NCBI GenBank assembly: GCA_963817785.1
Contig: CAWFPL010000008.1
Coordinates: 496,001 to 560,000, forward strand
DNA: 64,000 bases
Source: JAKALD01 sp963817785
GTDB lineage: Bacteria > Pseudomonadota > Gammaproteobacteria > Burkholderiales > SG8-39
Direction: 5' to 3'
Below, one piece after another: positions 55,681 to 64,000 of this stretch. Made by a program: the position numbers and the translations under genes. Under the pieces are notes generated by a model. The model did not search any database and was not told the origin of the DNA. It saw nothing but the letters and a program-made list of their open reading frames with translations. The stretch's first letter is position 1. Each line of letters opens with the position of its first letter.

Positions 55681-56419
55681 GCCGCTGCTCGAGGTGACCG
55701 GGCTGAGCAAATCGTTCGGCGCGCTGCGCGCCACCGACCAAGTGCAGCTCCATGTGTTGGAGGGCGAGACGCACGCCATCATCGGGCCGAACGGCGCCGG
55801 CAAGACCACGCTCATCGGCCAGCTGGCGGGCGACCTGCGCCCGGACGCGGGACGCATCCGCTTCGCCGGCGAGGACATCACCGCGCTCGACGCCCCGGCG
55901 CGCTCGCGCAGGGGATTCGCGCGCTCGTTCCAGATCACCAGCGTGTACCGCGACTTCAGCGCGCTCGACAACGTCGCGCTCGCGGTGCAGGCGCACGCCG
56001 GACACAGCTTGCGCTTCTGGCGTCCGGCGCGCGGCGACGAGGCGCTGCGCGCCCCGGCGCGCGCGGTGCTCCAGGAGGTCGGGCTGGGTGCGCGCGCCGA
56101 CGTGCCGGCCGCGAACCTGGCGCACGGCGAGCAGCGCCAGCTCGAGATTGCGATGGCACTCGCCACGCGCCCGCGCCTGCTGCTGCTCGACGAGCCGGTC
56201 GCGGGCATGGGCGCCGAGGAGTCTCAGCGCATGGTGCGCTTCCTCGCCGCGCTGAAGGGCCGCGAGACCATCATCCTGGTCGAGCACGACATGGACGCGG
56301 TGTTCACGCTCGCCGACCGCATTTCGGTGCTCGTGTACGGCCGCATCATCGCCACCGGCACGCCCGCCGAAATCCGCACCAACCCCGAGGTGCGGGCGGC
56401 TTACCTGGGTGAGGAGTGA
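55673..56419 (+). CDS. livG: Liv-type ABC ATPase LivG
   Basis: 248 residues: Walker A GPNGAGKTTLIGQL, the family insert DITALDAPARSRRGFARSFQI, the signature region NLAHGEQRQLEIAMALA, Walker B LLLLDEPVAGMG and switch His EHDMDAVF. The signature reads AHGEQ instead of LSGGEQ, as is usual for LivG. It overlaps livM by 8 bases and livF follows. Confidence 0.94.
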   Translation: MPEPLLEVTGLSKSFGALRATDQVQLHVLEGETHAIIGPNGAGKTTLIGQLAGDLRPDAGRIRFAGEDITALDAPARSRRGFARSFQITSVYRDFSALDNVALAVQAHAGHSLRFWRPARGDEALRAPARAVLQEVGLGARADVPAANLAHGEQRQLEIAMALATRPRLLLLDEPVAGMGAEESQRMVRFLAALKGRETIILVEHDMDAVFTLADRISVLVYGRIIATGTPAEIRTNPEVRAAYLGEE

Positions 56420-56429
56420 CGCCGCCGTG

Positions 56430-57128
56430 ATGCGTGTCGAATCCCTCGAGACCTGCTACGGCCTGAGCCAAGTGCTGTTCGGCGTTTCGTTCGGGGTGGG
56501 CGAGGGCGAAGTCGCCACCCTGCTCGGCCGCAACGGAATGGGCAAGACCACCACGGTGCGCTCGATCATGGGAATCGTGCCGCCCAGGGCCGGCTCGATC
56601 ACGCTGCTCGGCCGCGAACTGCGCGGCGCGCCTGTGTATCGCGTGGCGCAGGCGGGGATCGGCCTGGTGCCGGAGGGACGGCAGATCTTCCCCAACCTGA
56701 CCGTGCGCGAGAACCTGGTGGCGACCGCGGCCAACCGTGCCGGCCGGCCGGCGCCGTGGAGCCTGGACCGGACCTACGCGCTCTTCCCGCGCCTCGCCGA
56801 GCGGCGCGCGCACTACGGCAACCAGCTCTCCGGCGGCGAGCAGCAGATGCTCGCCGTCGCGCGCGCGCTGATGACCAACCCGCGCTTGCTGATCCTCGAC
56901 GAGGCGACCGAGGGGCTGGCCCCGCTGGTGCGTCAGGAAATCTACCGCTCCATCGTCGAGCTGAAGGCGGCCGGGCTGTCGATCCTGATCATCGACAAGG
57001 ACCTCAAATCCCTGCTGCGCGTGGCCGACCGGCACCACGTGCTCGAGAAGGGCCGCGTGGTGTGGAGCGGCACCTCGGCCGAGCTCGCCGCGGACCAAGC
57101 GCTGCAGCACCGGTATCTCGGGGTGTGA
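56430..57128 (+). CDS. livF: Liv-type ABC ATPase LivF
   Basis: 232 residues: LETCYGLSQVLFGVSF, Walker A GRNGMGKTTTVRSIMG, GIGLVPEGRQIFPNLTV (LivF marker), signature LSGGEQQMLAVARAL and Walker B LLILDEATEGLAP. The switch position is IIDKDLKSLL, with Asp where many ATPases have the switch His; LivF proteins often vary there. The ATG at 56430 is chosen behind GAGGAG. A GTG at 56409 inside livG would add seven residues. Confidence 0.92.
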   Translation: MRVESLETCYGLSQVLFGVSFGVGEGEVATLLGRNGMGKTTTVRSIMGIVPPRAGSITLLGRELRGAPVYRVAQAGIGLVPEGRQIFPNLTVRENLVATAANRAGRPAPWSLDRTYALFPRLAERRAHYGNQLSGGEQQMLAVARALMTNPRLLILDEATEGLAPLVRQEIYRSIVELKAAGLSILIIDKDLKSLLRVADRHHVLEKGRVVWSGTSAELAADQALQHRYLGV

Positions 57129-57158
57129 GTCCTGGTTCGATCCGGCAGCGCGTGAAAT

Positions 57159-57200
57159 CTGATCCAGATCAACCCTGACGCGCGCCCGCGGTGACACGCT
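57159..57200 (+). promoter_or_regulatory. FNR/ANR-type box (one mismatch) for the aryl-acid ligase
   Basis: CTGATCCAGATCAA at 57159-57172 matches TTGATnnnnATCAA at nine of ten defined positions. CACGCT (57195-57200) is centred 32 bp downstream. The implied +1 near 57207 leaves about 18 nt before the ATG, with GAGGAG in between. It lies just after the livF stop, giving the ligase its own oxygen-responsive start. Confidence 0.55.
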
Positions 57201-57224
57201 GTCGCCCGAGGAGGAGCTTGTCAA

Positions 57225-58925
57225 ATGCTGACGGGATGCGTGCCGTGGGCCGCGGATGACGCGCGGCGTTACCGCGAGGCGGGCTACTGGGAGGACATCT
57301 CGATCCCCGGGATGCTCGCCGCGGCGATCGCGCGCTGGGGCTCGCGCGAAGCCCTGGTGTGCGGCGCGCAGCGCATCTCCTACCGCGAGCTGGGCGAGCG
57401 CATCGAGCAGCTCGCGCTGCACTTCGCTGCCGCCGGCCTGGCGCCGCTCGACCGGGTAGTGCTCCAGCTGCACAACGTTCCGGAGTTCGTCTACACGTAC
57501 TTCGCGCTGCTGCGCGTCGGCGCGATCCCGGTCATGGCGCTGCGCGCCCACCGGCACAGCGAGATCCGTCATTTCCTGACTTCCTCGGGCGCGGTCGGCT
57601 ACGTCATCCCCGACGTCCTGCGCGATTTCGACTACCGCAGGATGGCCGAGGACATGCGCTCCGAGCACCCGGCCCTCAAGCACGTGTTCGTGGCGGGAGA
57701 GCCGCTCGCCGGTCAGATTTCCCTTTGCGCGCAACTCGATGCGCCCCCGCCCCCGGGCGCGGCCGAGATGTTGCGCGGCTTGCGCCCCGACCCGAACGAA
57801 GTCGCGCTGATGCTGCTCTCCGGCGGGACGACGTCGCTCTCGAAGCTCATCCCGCGCACCCACAACGACTACGTCTGCAACGCTAGGCTGTGCGCGCGCG
57901 CCGGCGGATTCGGCGAGGAGACCGTGCTGATGCTGATCCTGCCCCTGGGACACAACTACAACCTCGCCTCGCCGGGCCTCATGGGCGCGTTCGCGAGCGG
58001 GGGCAAGGTGGTGCTCGCACCCTCGTCGGACCCGGAGACGGTGTTTCCCCTGGTCGAGCGCGAGCGCGTCAGCGTCATCGCCGCCGCGGTGCCGCTGATC
58101 GCCAACTGGCTCGGCTCGCGGGTTCCGGAACGCCACGACCTGTCCTCGCTCAAGGTGGTCCAGAACGGCGGCGCGCGCCTCGCCCCCGAACTGCGCGCGC
58201 GGCTGCGCGAGCGGCTGCAATGCATGCCGCAGGAGATCTACGGCACCGCCGAAGGGCTCATCAACATGGTGCCGCTCGACGGCGCGGAGGAGGCGATCCT
58301 GCACAGCTCGGGCACGCCGGTGTGCGCGGACGACGAGATCCGCGTGGTCGACGACGAAGGCAACGACGTGCCCGACGGCAGTCCCGGGGAGCTGATCGTG
58401 CGCGGGCCGTACACCATCCGCGGGTACTACAACGCGCCGGCCAAGAACCGCGAGGCGTTCACCGCGGACGGCTTCTATCGCATGGGCGACATCGTGCGCA
58501 AGCGCGGCCGCACGGTGTACACCGAAGGCCGGCGCAAGGACATCATCAACCGCGGCGGCGAGAAGATCAGCTGCGACGAGGTCGAGAACTACATCCTCGC
58601 GCATCCCGCGGTCAAGGCCACGACGCTGGTGGCGATGCCGGACCGGATTTTCGGCGAGAAGGCCTGCGCGTTCGTCGTCCTCAAGCCCGGTGCGTCGCTG
58701 GGCTTGCCGGAGCTGGTCGCCTTCCTGCGCGCGCAACAAATCGCGAGCTTCAAGCTCCCCGAGCGGCTGGAGGTCGTGGCCGAATTGCCGCTCAGCCCGG
58801 TCGGCAAGGTCCTTAAGCGCGAATTGCGCGAGCGCATCGCCGCCAAGCTCGCCGAGGAGCAGGGCCAGACAGCCGCCGGCGAGCCGGCACCCGACCGCGG
58901 AGCGGTCCGCTCAGACCTTCCCTGA
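57225..58925 (+). CDS. Aryl-acid AMP ligase (EntE/DhbE-like)
   Basis: 566 residues of the ANL superfamily. It has the P-loop LLSGGTTSLSKLIPRTHNDY, the aryl-acid pocket motif GHNYNLASPG (the Asn recognises the carboxylate or ortho-hydroxyl in DhbE/EntE), and YGTAEGLIN. YRMGDIVRKRGRT and the C-terminal catalytic Lys in LSPVGKVLKREL complete the set. EntE relatives activate salicylate or 2,3-dihydroxybenzoate. No siderophore genes are near, whereas a Liv transporter and a salicylyl-CoA-hydroxylase-like gene are, so a catabolic aryl-CoA role is preferred. It ends overlapping the hydroxylase gene tail to tail by 15 bp. Confidence 0.88.
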   Translation: MLTGCVPWAADDARRYREAGYWEDISIPGMLAAAIARWGSREALVCGAQRISYRELGERIEQLALHFAAAGLAPLDRVVLQLHNVPEFVYTYFALLRVGAIPVMALRAHRHSEIRHFLTSSGAVGYVIPDVLRDFDYRRMAEDMRSEHPALKHVFVAGEPLAGQISLCAQLDAPPPPGAAEMLRGLRPDPNEVALMLLSGGTTSLSKLIPRTHNDYVCNARLCARAGGFGEETVLMLILPLGHNYNLASPGLMGAFASGGKVVLAPSSDPETVFPLVERERVSVIAAAVPLIANWLGSRVPERHDLSSLKVVQNGGARLAPELRARLRERLQCMPQEIYGTAEGLINMVPLDGAEEAILHSSGTPVCADDEIRVVDDEGNDVPDGSPGELIVRGPYTIRGYYNAPAKNREAFTADGFYRMGDIVRKRGRTVYTEGRRKDIINRGGEKISCDEVENYILAHPAVKATTLVAMPDRIFGEKACAFVVLKPGASLGLPELVAFLRAQQIASFKLPERLEVVAELPLSPVGKVLKRELRERIAAKLAEEQGQTAAGEPAPDRGAVRSDLP

Positions 58926-60050
58926 GCTGCGCGCGGCCTCGACCCGCGCCATGAATTCCGGCGCCATGTCCCGCAGCCGCTCGTCGGTCACGCGGCCGCT
59001 GCGCGTCATGTAGTCGTAGGCGAGCTGCCAGGGCGCCTGCGCCATCCTGGCCGGGAACTCCTCGTACCAGAACGAGCTTGCGTTCGCCGCGAGCAGGAGC
59101 TTCTCGACCACCGGCCGGCGCTCGCGTTCGAACGCCGCCAGCGCCGCGGGGACGTCGGCGCCGGCTTCGCCGAACGCGCGATCGAGCGCGATCGCGTCCT
59201 CGAAGGCGAGCCGCGTGCCCGAGCCGATCGAGAAGTGCACCGTGCGCAGCGCATCGCCGATCAGGACCGCGTTGCCCGCCGACCAGCGCCGGTTGCCGAG
59301 CAGCGGGAATTGGCGCCAGATCGACATGTTCGACACCAGGGGATGCCCGCCAAGATCGGGGGCGAACACGCGCTCGCAGTAGGCGCGCGACTCGGCGTCC
59401 GACATGCGGTCCAACCCGGCCCGCCGCCAGGTCACCACGTCGCACTCTACGATGAAGGTGCTCATCTGAGGGCCGTAGCGGTAATGGTGGGCGACGAAGG
59501 CGCCGTCGCCGTTCTCGCGGAAAGTGAGCGTCAGGCACTCGAAGCGCTGCGCGGTGCCGTACCAGGCGAACTTGTTGGTGAGCCAACGCACGTGCGGCGC
59601 GAACTGCCGCTCGTAGGTCCGGCGTACCAGCGAGTTCAGACCGTCGGCGCCCACCACCAGATCCGCGGCTCCGAGCTCGTCCAGCGCGCCCACCGGGCGG
59701 CCGTAAGTCACCTCCACTCCGGCTTCGCGACACAGCGCCTGCAGGAACTGGTTGAGCGCGAGGCGAGCGATCGCGGAAAAGCCGTTGCCGTCGATGTCCA
59801 CGCGCTCGTCGCGGTGCACGATGCGCTGCATCGGCCAGCTCTCCATGCGCTCGGCGAGCTTCCGGTGCAGGTCCGGCGCATCGCGCTCGAGGAACGCGAG
59901 CGCGCCCTGCGAAAAGACCACGCCGAAGCCGAACGTGGCATCGGCCGGATTCTGCTCGAACACCTCGACGCGCCAGGCGGGAAAGCGCCGCTTGACCAGC
60001 AGCGAGAACAGCAGCCCGGCCGGGCCGGCGCCCAGGACCGCGATCCTCAT
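58911..60050 (-). CDS. FAD monooxygenase resembling salicylyl-CoA 5-hydroxylase
   Basis: 379 residues. An N-terminal dinucleotide fold (MRIAVLGAGPAGLLFSLLVK) is followed by the DG motif VVGADGLNSLVRRTY and the FAD-ribityl motif VLIGDALRTVHFSIGSGTRL. The sequence between, with FGFGVVFSQGALAFLE and LNQFLQALC, is that of the hydroxylase domain acting on salicylyl-CoA or 2-aminobenzoyl-CoA rather than of free phenol hydroxylases. It would hydroxylate the CoA ester made by the convergent ligase. It begins at 60050 with no strong ribosome binding site. Confidence 0.8.
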   Translation of the reverse strand: MRIAVLGAGPAGLLFSLLVKRRFPAWRVEVFEQNPADATFGFGVVFSQGALAFLERDAPDLHRKLAERMESWPMQRIVHRDERVDIDGNGFSAIARLALNQFLQALCREAGVEVTYGRPVGALDELGAADLVVGADGLNSLVRRTYERQFAPHVRWLTNKFAWYGTAQRFECLTLTFRENGDGAFVAHHYRYGPQMSTFIVECDVVTWRRAGLDRMSDAESRAYCERVFAPDLGGHPLVSNMSIWRQFPLLGNRRWSAGNAVLIGDALRTVHFSIGSGTRLAFEDAIALDRAFGEAGADVPAALAAFERERRPVVEKLLLAANASSFWYEEFPARMAQAPWQLAYDYMTRSGRVTDERLRDMAPEFMARVEAARSSGKV

Positions 60051-60129
60051 CGCCCTCGCACGGCACAGACGTGATTCAATGCACGCATAGCGTTAGTGTA
60101 ACCAAGCTGCGCGGACGCCCGCGTCCCGC

Positions 60130-61065
60130 ATGGCGAACCCGCCCGACCGCCGACCTTCAATGCCCCCGATTCCCTCCTTCACCCGCGGCCCGGTCAGCGT
60201 CCATTTCGGCGACAAGTCGGGCAAATACCCCGACGGCAACCAGGTCCTGGTGCGCGGCGGCGACACGCTGGTCGCCTTCGACACGCCGCTGGTGGCCAAC
60301 CGCCTCGGCACCGAGCTGAACGCCGCCGACCTGGTGATCCTCGGCCACGTGCACGAGGACCATATCGCCGGACTGCATCGGCTGCCGCGCGCGCGCGTGC
60401 TCGCGCCGCAGGCGGACCTCGAGGCGGTCCGCAGCTGGGAAGGGCTCGCGCGCCACTACGGCTACGCGCCGCGCGTGCTCGAGGAGATGAAGGCGAAGAT
60501 CGAGCGCGACTTCCATTACGTTCCCCGCCCCGACGCCGAGGGCTATGCCGACGGCGCGCTCTGGGAGCTGGGCGGCGGGGTTCGCGTGCGCGCCCTGCAC
60601 ATGCCGGGCCACACTTCGGGGCACAGCGTGCTGCTGGTCGAGCCCGAGGGCGTCGCCTTCATCGGCGACATCGACCTGTCCTCCTTCGGGCCGTACTACG
60701 GCGACGCCACCTCCAGTCTGGAGGCGTTCCGCCGCACGTTGCGCGCGGTCGCGAAGGTGCCGGCGCGCGTCTGGATCACCTCGCACCACAAGGGCGTGAT
60801 CACCGAGCGCGAGACCTTCCTCGCCCTGCTCGCGGCCTTCGCCGCGAAGCTCGAAGCGCGCGAGCAGGCCATCGCGGACCATCTCGCCAGCGCGGGCCCG
60901 AGCACCATCGAGGCGCTCGCGGCCCACCGCTTCGTCTACCCGCGCGGCTACCAGGACGTGTTCATCGAGGATGTCGAACGGCGCACGATCGCGCAGCACC
61001 TGGCCTCACTCGCCGCCTCCGGACGCGTGACCGAGGAAGGCGGCCGCTACCGGCTCGCTTCCTGA
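60130..61065 (+). CDS. Metallo-beta-lactamase-fold hydrolase
   Basis: 311 residues. The zinc motif is VILGHVHEDHIAG (HxHxDH), with a further His in MPGHTSGHSVLLVE and an Asp in IGDIDLSSFGP. A C-terminal winged-helix-like tail of about 70 residues (RRTIAQHLASLAASGRVTEE) is seen in LACTB2-like and related hydrolases. The substrate is unknown. A second in-frame ATG at 60160 (MPPIPSFTRG) would remove a ten-residue Pro-rich stretch and may be the true start. Confidence 0.85.
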   Translation: MANPPDRRPSMPPIPSFTRGPVSVHFGDKSGKYPDGNQVLVRGGDTLVAFDTPLVANRLGTELNAADLVILGHVHEDHIAGLHRLPRARVLAPQADLEAVRSWEGLARHYGYAPRVLEEMKAKIERDFHYVPRPDAEGYADGALWELGGGVRVRALHMPGHTSGHSVLLVEPEGVAFIGDIDLSSFGPYYGDATSSLEAFRRTLRAVAKVPARVWITSHHKGVITERETFLALLAAFAAKLEAREQAIADHLASAGPSTIEALAAHRFVYPRGYQDVFIEDVERRTIAQHLASLAASGRVTEEGGRYRLAS

Positions 61066-61091
61066 GCGGCGGTGTCGACTTTTATAGGGAC

Positions 61092-61730
61092 ATGATGACA
61101 TCCTGGTCCGTGTATCCGCTGGCCTTCGTGGTCGGCATCCTGTTCAACGTGAATCCATCCTGCGGATGCGGCACGCTGGTCTGGGCCAGCACGCAGACGC
61201 AGCCGGGCAAGGCGGCGACACTTGCCCTGGTCCGTATCGGTGTTCTGGCCCTGGTCGGAGCGATAGCGGGTTTCCTCGGAACGGCTGCGCGCGCGCCGTG
61301 GGGCATCCTGCTCCTGGGCACCGCCGCGTACCTTCTCTACACGACGATTCAGCAAGCCCGTCTCGGCAAGTCCGGGGCGTGCGCTCTGCCGCGAAGATCC
61401 GCGGCTCTTCCCTGGGTGCTGGCCCTGATCCCGCCCCCCAGCGGCTACATCGGCCTGGCGATCTTCTATGGCGGATTCCGTGCGCCTTCTCCGCTCGAGG
61501 GGGCAATCACCCTGACCCTGGTCGGACTCGGATTGACGCTTCCGGTCTGGGCCCTGGCACTGAGGCCGGCATTGTGGACATCCCTGCGCATGCGGTGGAT
61601 GGCCAGCCCGAAGGTCCTTCGCGCGCAGATTGTCTTTCAGTATCTCGGCGTCGCGGTCCTGACGGCGGTCGGCCTGGCCTTCGTCTTTGTCCACGGCTTC
61701 CACAGGCCATTGCTGGAGCTGGTTCACTGA
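61092..61730 (+). CDS. Integral membrane protein with NPSCGCG motif
   Basis: 212 residues with about six transmembrane helices. The first helix ends FNVNPSCGCGTLVWASTQ, a Cys-Gly-Cys next to a Pro, reminiscent of the CcdA/DsbD and TauE-like transporters; IPPPSGYIGLAIFYGG follows later. A cysteine-mediated electron or sulfur transfer role is possible but unproven. Codon third positions are visibly less GC-biased than in neighbouring genes, and TTTATAGGG precedes the start, so it may be a recent arrival. It is not clearly in an operon with either neighbour. Confidence 0.6.
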   Translation: MMTSWSVYPLAFVVGILFNVNPSCGCGTLVWASTQTQPGKAATLALVRIGVLALVGAIAGFLGTAARAPWGILLLGTAAYLLYTTIQQARLGKSGACALPRRSAALPWVLALIPPPSGYIGLAIFYGGFRAPSPLEGAITLTLVGLGLTLPVWALALRPALWTSLRMRWMASPKVLRAQIVFQYLGVAVLTAVGLAFVFVHGFHRPLLELVH

Positions 61731-61894
61731 AGGACGCTGCGAACCCCGTCGGCGGCCGGCGGCCTTCCTGTTCGATCACCACCCTGGCGCCCGCCTCGTG
61801 GATGACGTCCCTCTTGGCGCCGGGAATTGCGCAAGCCGCGCCTTGAGGGCAAGATCATGCCCCTTTTACGTAGCGAACCGAGGAACCGCAGACC

Positions 61895-62677
61895 ATGCTC
61901 TCCGACGCCGACCGCAGCAAAGCCGCGCAGTCCCTGCTCAATGCCGAGAAGGAGCGCAAGCCCGTGGTGCAGCTCTCCAAGACGTGGCCCGGGATCACGG
62001 TCGAGGACTCCTACGCGATTGCGGCCGAGGTGAACAAGGCCAAGGTCGCCGCCGGCGCGAAGGTGCGCGGCCACAAGGTCGGGCTGACCTCCAAGGCGAT
62101 GCAGCAGTCCTCGCAGATCGACGAGCCCGACTACGGCGTGCTGCTCGACAACATGTTCATCGAGGACGGCGCCAAGGTTCCGTTCGAGCGCTTCATCGTG
62201 CCGCGCGTCGAGATCGAGCTCGCCTTCGTGCTCGGCAAGCCGCTCAAGGGCCCCGGCGTCGGCCTGCTCGAAGTGCTGCGCGCCACCGAGTTCGTGGTGC
62301 CCTCGATCGAGATCATCGACGCGCGCGTGCAGAACCCGCGCAAGATCTTCGACACCGTCGCCGACAACGGCGCGGCGGCGGGAATCGTGCTCGGCGGCCG
62401 GCCGGTCGGGCCGATGGACGTGGACCTGCGCTGGGTGAGCGGGCTGATGTACCGCAACTCCGAGATCGAGGAGACCGGCGTGGCCGCCGGGGTGCTCGGT
62501 CACCCGGCGATGGGCATCGCCTGGCTCGCCAACAAGGTGGGCAAGTTCGGCACCACGCTCGAGCCCGGCCACGTGGTGCTCGCCGGCTCGTTCACGCGCC
62601 CGGTGTGGGCGCAGAAGGGCGACACGCTGCGCGCCGACTTCGGCACGCTCGGCAGCCTGTCGGTGCAGTTCGTCTGA
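61895..62677 (+). CDS. hpaH: 2-oxo-hept-4-ene-1,7-dioate hydratase
   Basis: 260 residues of the HpaH/MhpD hydratase family. It adds water to the dienoate formed in homoprotocatechuate meta-cleavage. Long conserved stretches agree with E. coli HpaH: VRGHKVGLTSKAMQQSSQI, EPDYGVLLDNMF, RVEIELAFVL (metal-binding Glu pair) and MYRNSEIEETGVAAGVLGHP. It starts behind GAGGAACC. No other hpa gene is in the window, so it is an orphan here, perhaps serving another ring-cleavage pathway. Confidence 0.92.
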   Translation: MLSDADRSKAAQSLLNAEKERKPVVQLSKTWPGITVEDSYAIAAEVNKAKVAAGAKVRGHKVGLTSKAMQQSSQIDEPDYGVLLDNMFIEDGAKVPFERFIVPRVEIELAFVLGKPLKGPGVGLLEVLRATEFVVPSIEIIDARVQNPRKIFDTVADNGAAAGIVLGGRPVGPMDVDLRWVSGLMYRNSEIEETGVAAGVLGHPAMGIAWLANKVGKFGTTLEPGHVVLAGSFTRPVWAQKGDTLRADFGTLGSLSVQFV

Positions 62678-62723
62678 GCCCACCGGGGCCCCGCTTACCG
62701 CTGCGGTCCGATACCGGCACTCG

Positions 62724-64000
62724 ATGGCGAAGATCGACGTCTGCATCATCCGTCCGCCTCTGCTCGTGGACTGCGAGGCGCTGCGCGAGATCGCTGAATC
62801 GCTGTGCTACGCGCTCCTGCGGCTGGGGCACCGATCGACGATCGTCGAGAACCGATTTCCGGCGGACACCGCGAGCATCGTGCTCGGTGCGCACCTGCTG
62901 GGGGAGCGCGCGCTCGAGGTGCTGCCCGCTTCGGCGATCGTGTACAACCTGGAGCAGATCGGCCCGGACACGGCGCGCGACAATCCCGGCTATCTCGAGC
63001 TGCTGCGGCAGCGCCGCGTCTGGGATTACTCCGAGCGCAACCTGGAGGCTTACGCGGCGCTGGGCGCGAAGATGGACGCGGCCCTTCTCCCCGTGGGCTA
63101 CGTGCCCGAGCTGGCGCGCATCCAGCCCGCGCCAGAGCAGGACATCGACGTTCTCTTCTACGGCTCGCTCAACGACCGGCGGCGGAAAGTTCTCGAGGAG
63201 ATCACCGGAGCCGGCCTGAACACGCAGGCGGCCTTCGGCATCTACGGCCAGGCGCGCGACGAGCTGATCGCGCGCGCCAAGCTGGTGCTCAACCTTCACT
63301 TCTACCCCGCCAGGCTGTTCGAGATCGTGCGCGTGTCCTACCTGCTCGCCAACCGCAAGGCGGTGGTGAGCGAGTCGAGCGAGCTGGCGGCGTCCGAGAC
63401 GGACCTGGCCGACGCGCTGCGCTTCGCGCCGCCGGAGGACCTGCCCGACCTCTGCGTGGAGCTGGCGTACGACGCCGAGCAGCGCCGCGCGCTCGAGCAA
63501 CAGGGGTACGCGACGTTCAGCGCGCGCCGGCTCGAAGACAGCCTGGCGAAGCTCGTCGGCACCGCCGTCTACCCCGCAGCCGGCCCGCAAGTCCGCTACC
63601 CCCTCAAGCTCAACATCGGCAGCGGAAGGGACTGGCGCGAGGACTGCCTCAACCTGGACATCAGCGCGCAGTGGCGCCCGGACGCGGTCCTCGACATCGG
63701 GCAGCCCTGCGCGCTGCCGCTCGAGCTCGAGACCGCGCGCTTCGGGCATCTGGCGCTGCACGAAAACATGTTCGACGAGATCACGGCCAGCCACGTGCTC
63801 GAGCACATCCACGATCTGCCGACGGCCATGACCAACTTCCTGCGCCTGCTCAAGCCGGGCGGCGCGCTGCGGGTACACGTGCCGTACGACCTTTCCTACG
63901 GCGCGTGGCAGGATCCGACGCACGTGCGCGCTTTCAACGAGCGCAGCTGGGCCTACTACACCAACTGGTTCTGGTATTTCGGCTGGACCGAGCACCGGTT
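62724..64000 (+). CDS. Glycosyltransferase-like / methyltransferase fusion, 3' truncated
   Basis: At least 425 residues, cut by the window end. Residues 1-285 resemble a CgeB-type glycosyltransferase or glycan-binding fold (IDVLFYGSLNDRRRKVLEEI, VLNLHFYPARLFEIVRVSYL). From about 293 a class I SAM-methyltransferase begins with LKLNIGSGRDWREDCLNLDI; it shows ASHVLEHIHDLPTAMTNFLR and LKPGGALRVHVPYD, ending in DPTHVRAFNERSWAYYTNWF. Such fusions occur in polysaccharide or protein-glycan gene clusters. It is 46 bp after hpaH and is probably the edge of a new cluster. Confidence 0.75.
   Translation, partial: MAKIDVCIIRPPLLVDCEALREIAESLCYALLRLGHRSTIVENRFPADTASIVLGAHLLGERALEVLPASAIVYNLEQIGPDTARDNPGYLELLRQRRVWDYSERNLEAYAALGAKMDAALLPVGYVPELARIQPAPEQDIDVLFYGSLNDRRRKVLEEITGAGLNTQAAFGIYGQARDELIARAKLVLNLHFYPARLFEIVRVSYLLANRKAVVSESSELAASETDLADALRFAPPEDLPDLCVELAYDAEQRRALEQQGYATFSARRLEDSLAKLVGTAVYPAAGPQVRYPLKLNIGSGRDWREDCLNLDISAQWRPDAVLDIGQPCALPLELETARFGHLALHENMFDEITASHVLEHIHDLPTAMTNFLRLLKPGGALRVHVPYDLSYGAWQDPTHVRAFNERSWAYYTNWFWYFGWTEHR

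Overview
The window is very GC-rich and densely coded. It carries two split genes but no rRNA, tRNA, CRISPR array, insertion sequence or phage gene that I can see. Gene content points to a betaproteobacterium (Burkholderiales/Rhodocyclales-like). The clues are an N-type F-ATPase operon, a tandem UvrA, the slipin-NfeD pair, DUF3422, pyrophosphate-dependent phosphofructokinase, RhlE, PepN, HtpX and a Liv-type aromatic-acid transporter. This is inference from gene families; no species marker is present. Layout. 1-2865 (minus): start of an N-ATPase operon (beta, epsilon, AtpQ, a, c). 2927-5039 (minus): slipin and NfeD protease. 5136-10882 (plus): tandem UvrA split by a frameshift in a palindrome-filled linker. 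10986-13706: MlaC-like protein, a hibernation factor-cold shock fusion and a predicted GTPase. 13895-19479: RhlE helicase (apparent AUC start), PepN and an anion permease. 19481-25626: DUF3422, then a MarR-controlled NodT/EmrA/EmrB efflux operon. 25844-30522 (minus): thioesterase, DedA, small periplasmic protein, ArsC-like protein, ROK kinase, TatA and the DUF2182/DUF1326 pair. 30553-40392: a ureido-compound island with GntR regulator, AllH-, AllF-, AllG- and carbamate-kinase homologues, biuret-hydrolase-like enzyme, allophanate hydrolase and a frameshifted NCS2 permease. 40419-43644 (minus): REC-PAS-GAF-HD-GYP protein and a small membrane protein. 43857-51705: GMC oxidoreductase, HtpX, SWIB protein, PPi-PFK, PdxH and a kinase/divergent-enolase pair. 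51722-60050: LolD-like ATPase, LivKHMGF transporter, aryl-acid AMP ligase and a salicylyl-CoA-hydroxylase-like enzyme. 60130-64000: MBL hydrolase, CGC-motif membrane protein, HpaH and a glycosyltransferase-methyltransferase cut by the window end. Two themes stand out. First, five sites matching TTGA-N6-TCAA (one with a single mismatch) lie upstream of atpD, the HPF-cold shock gene, a small periplasmic gene, the membrane protein/HD-GYP pair and the aryl-acid ligase. Each has a -10-like hexamer centred 31-33 bp downstream of the box centre, as expected for class II activation by an FNR/ANR-type regulator. They suggest an oxygen-responsive set covering energy coupling, ribosome hibernation, c-di-GMP turnover and aromatic-acid activation. 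Second, the ureido island joins a hydrolytic route (biuret-hydrolase-like enzyme plus allophanate hydrolase) to all homologues of the E. coli oxamate carbamoyltransferase AllFGH plus a carbamate kinase. This could allow phosphorolytic, ATP-yielding cleavage of a ureido nitrogen source. That combination is the best candidate for an undescribed system here.
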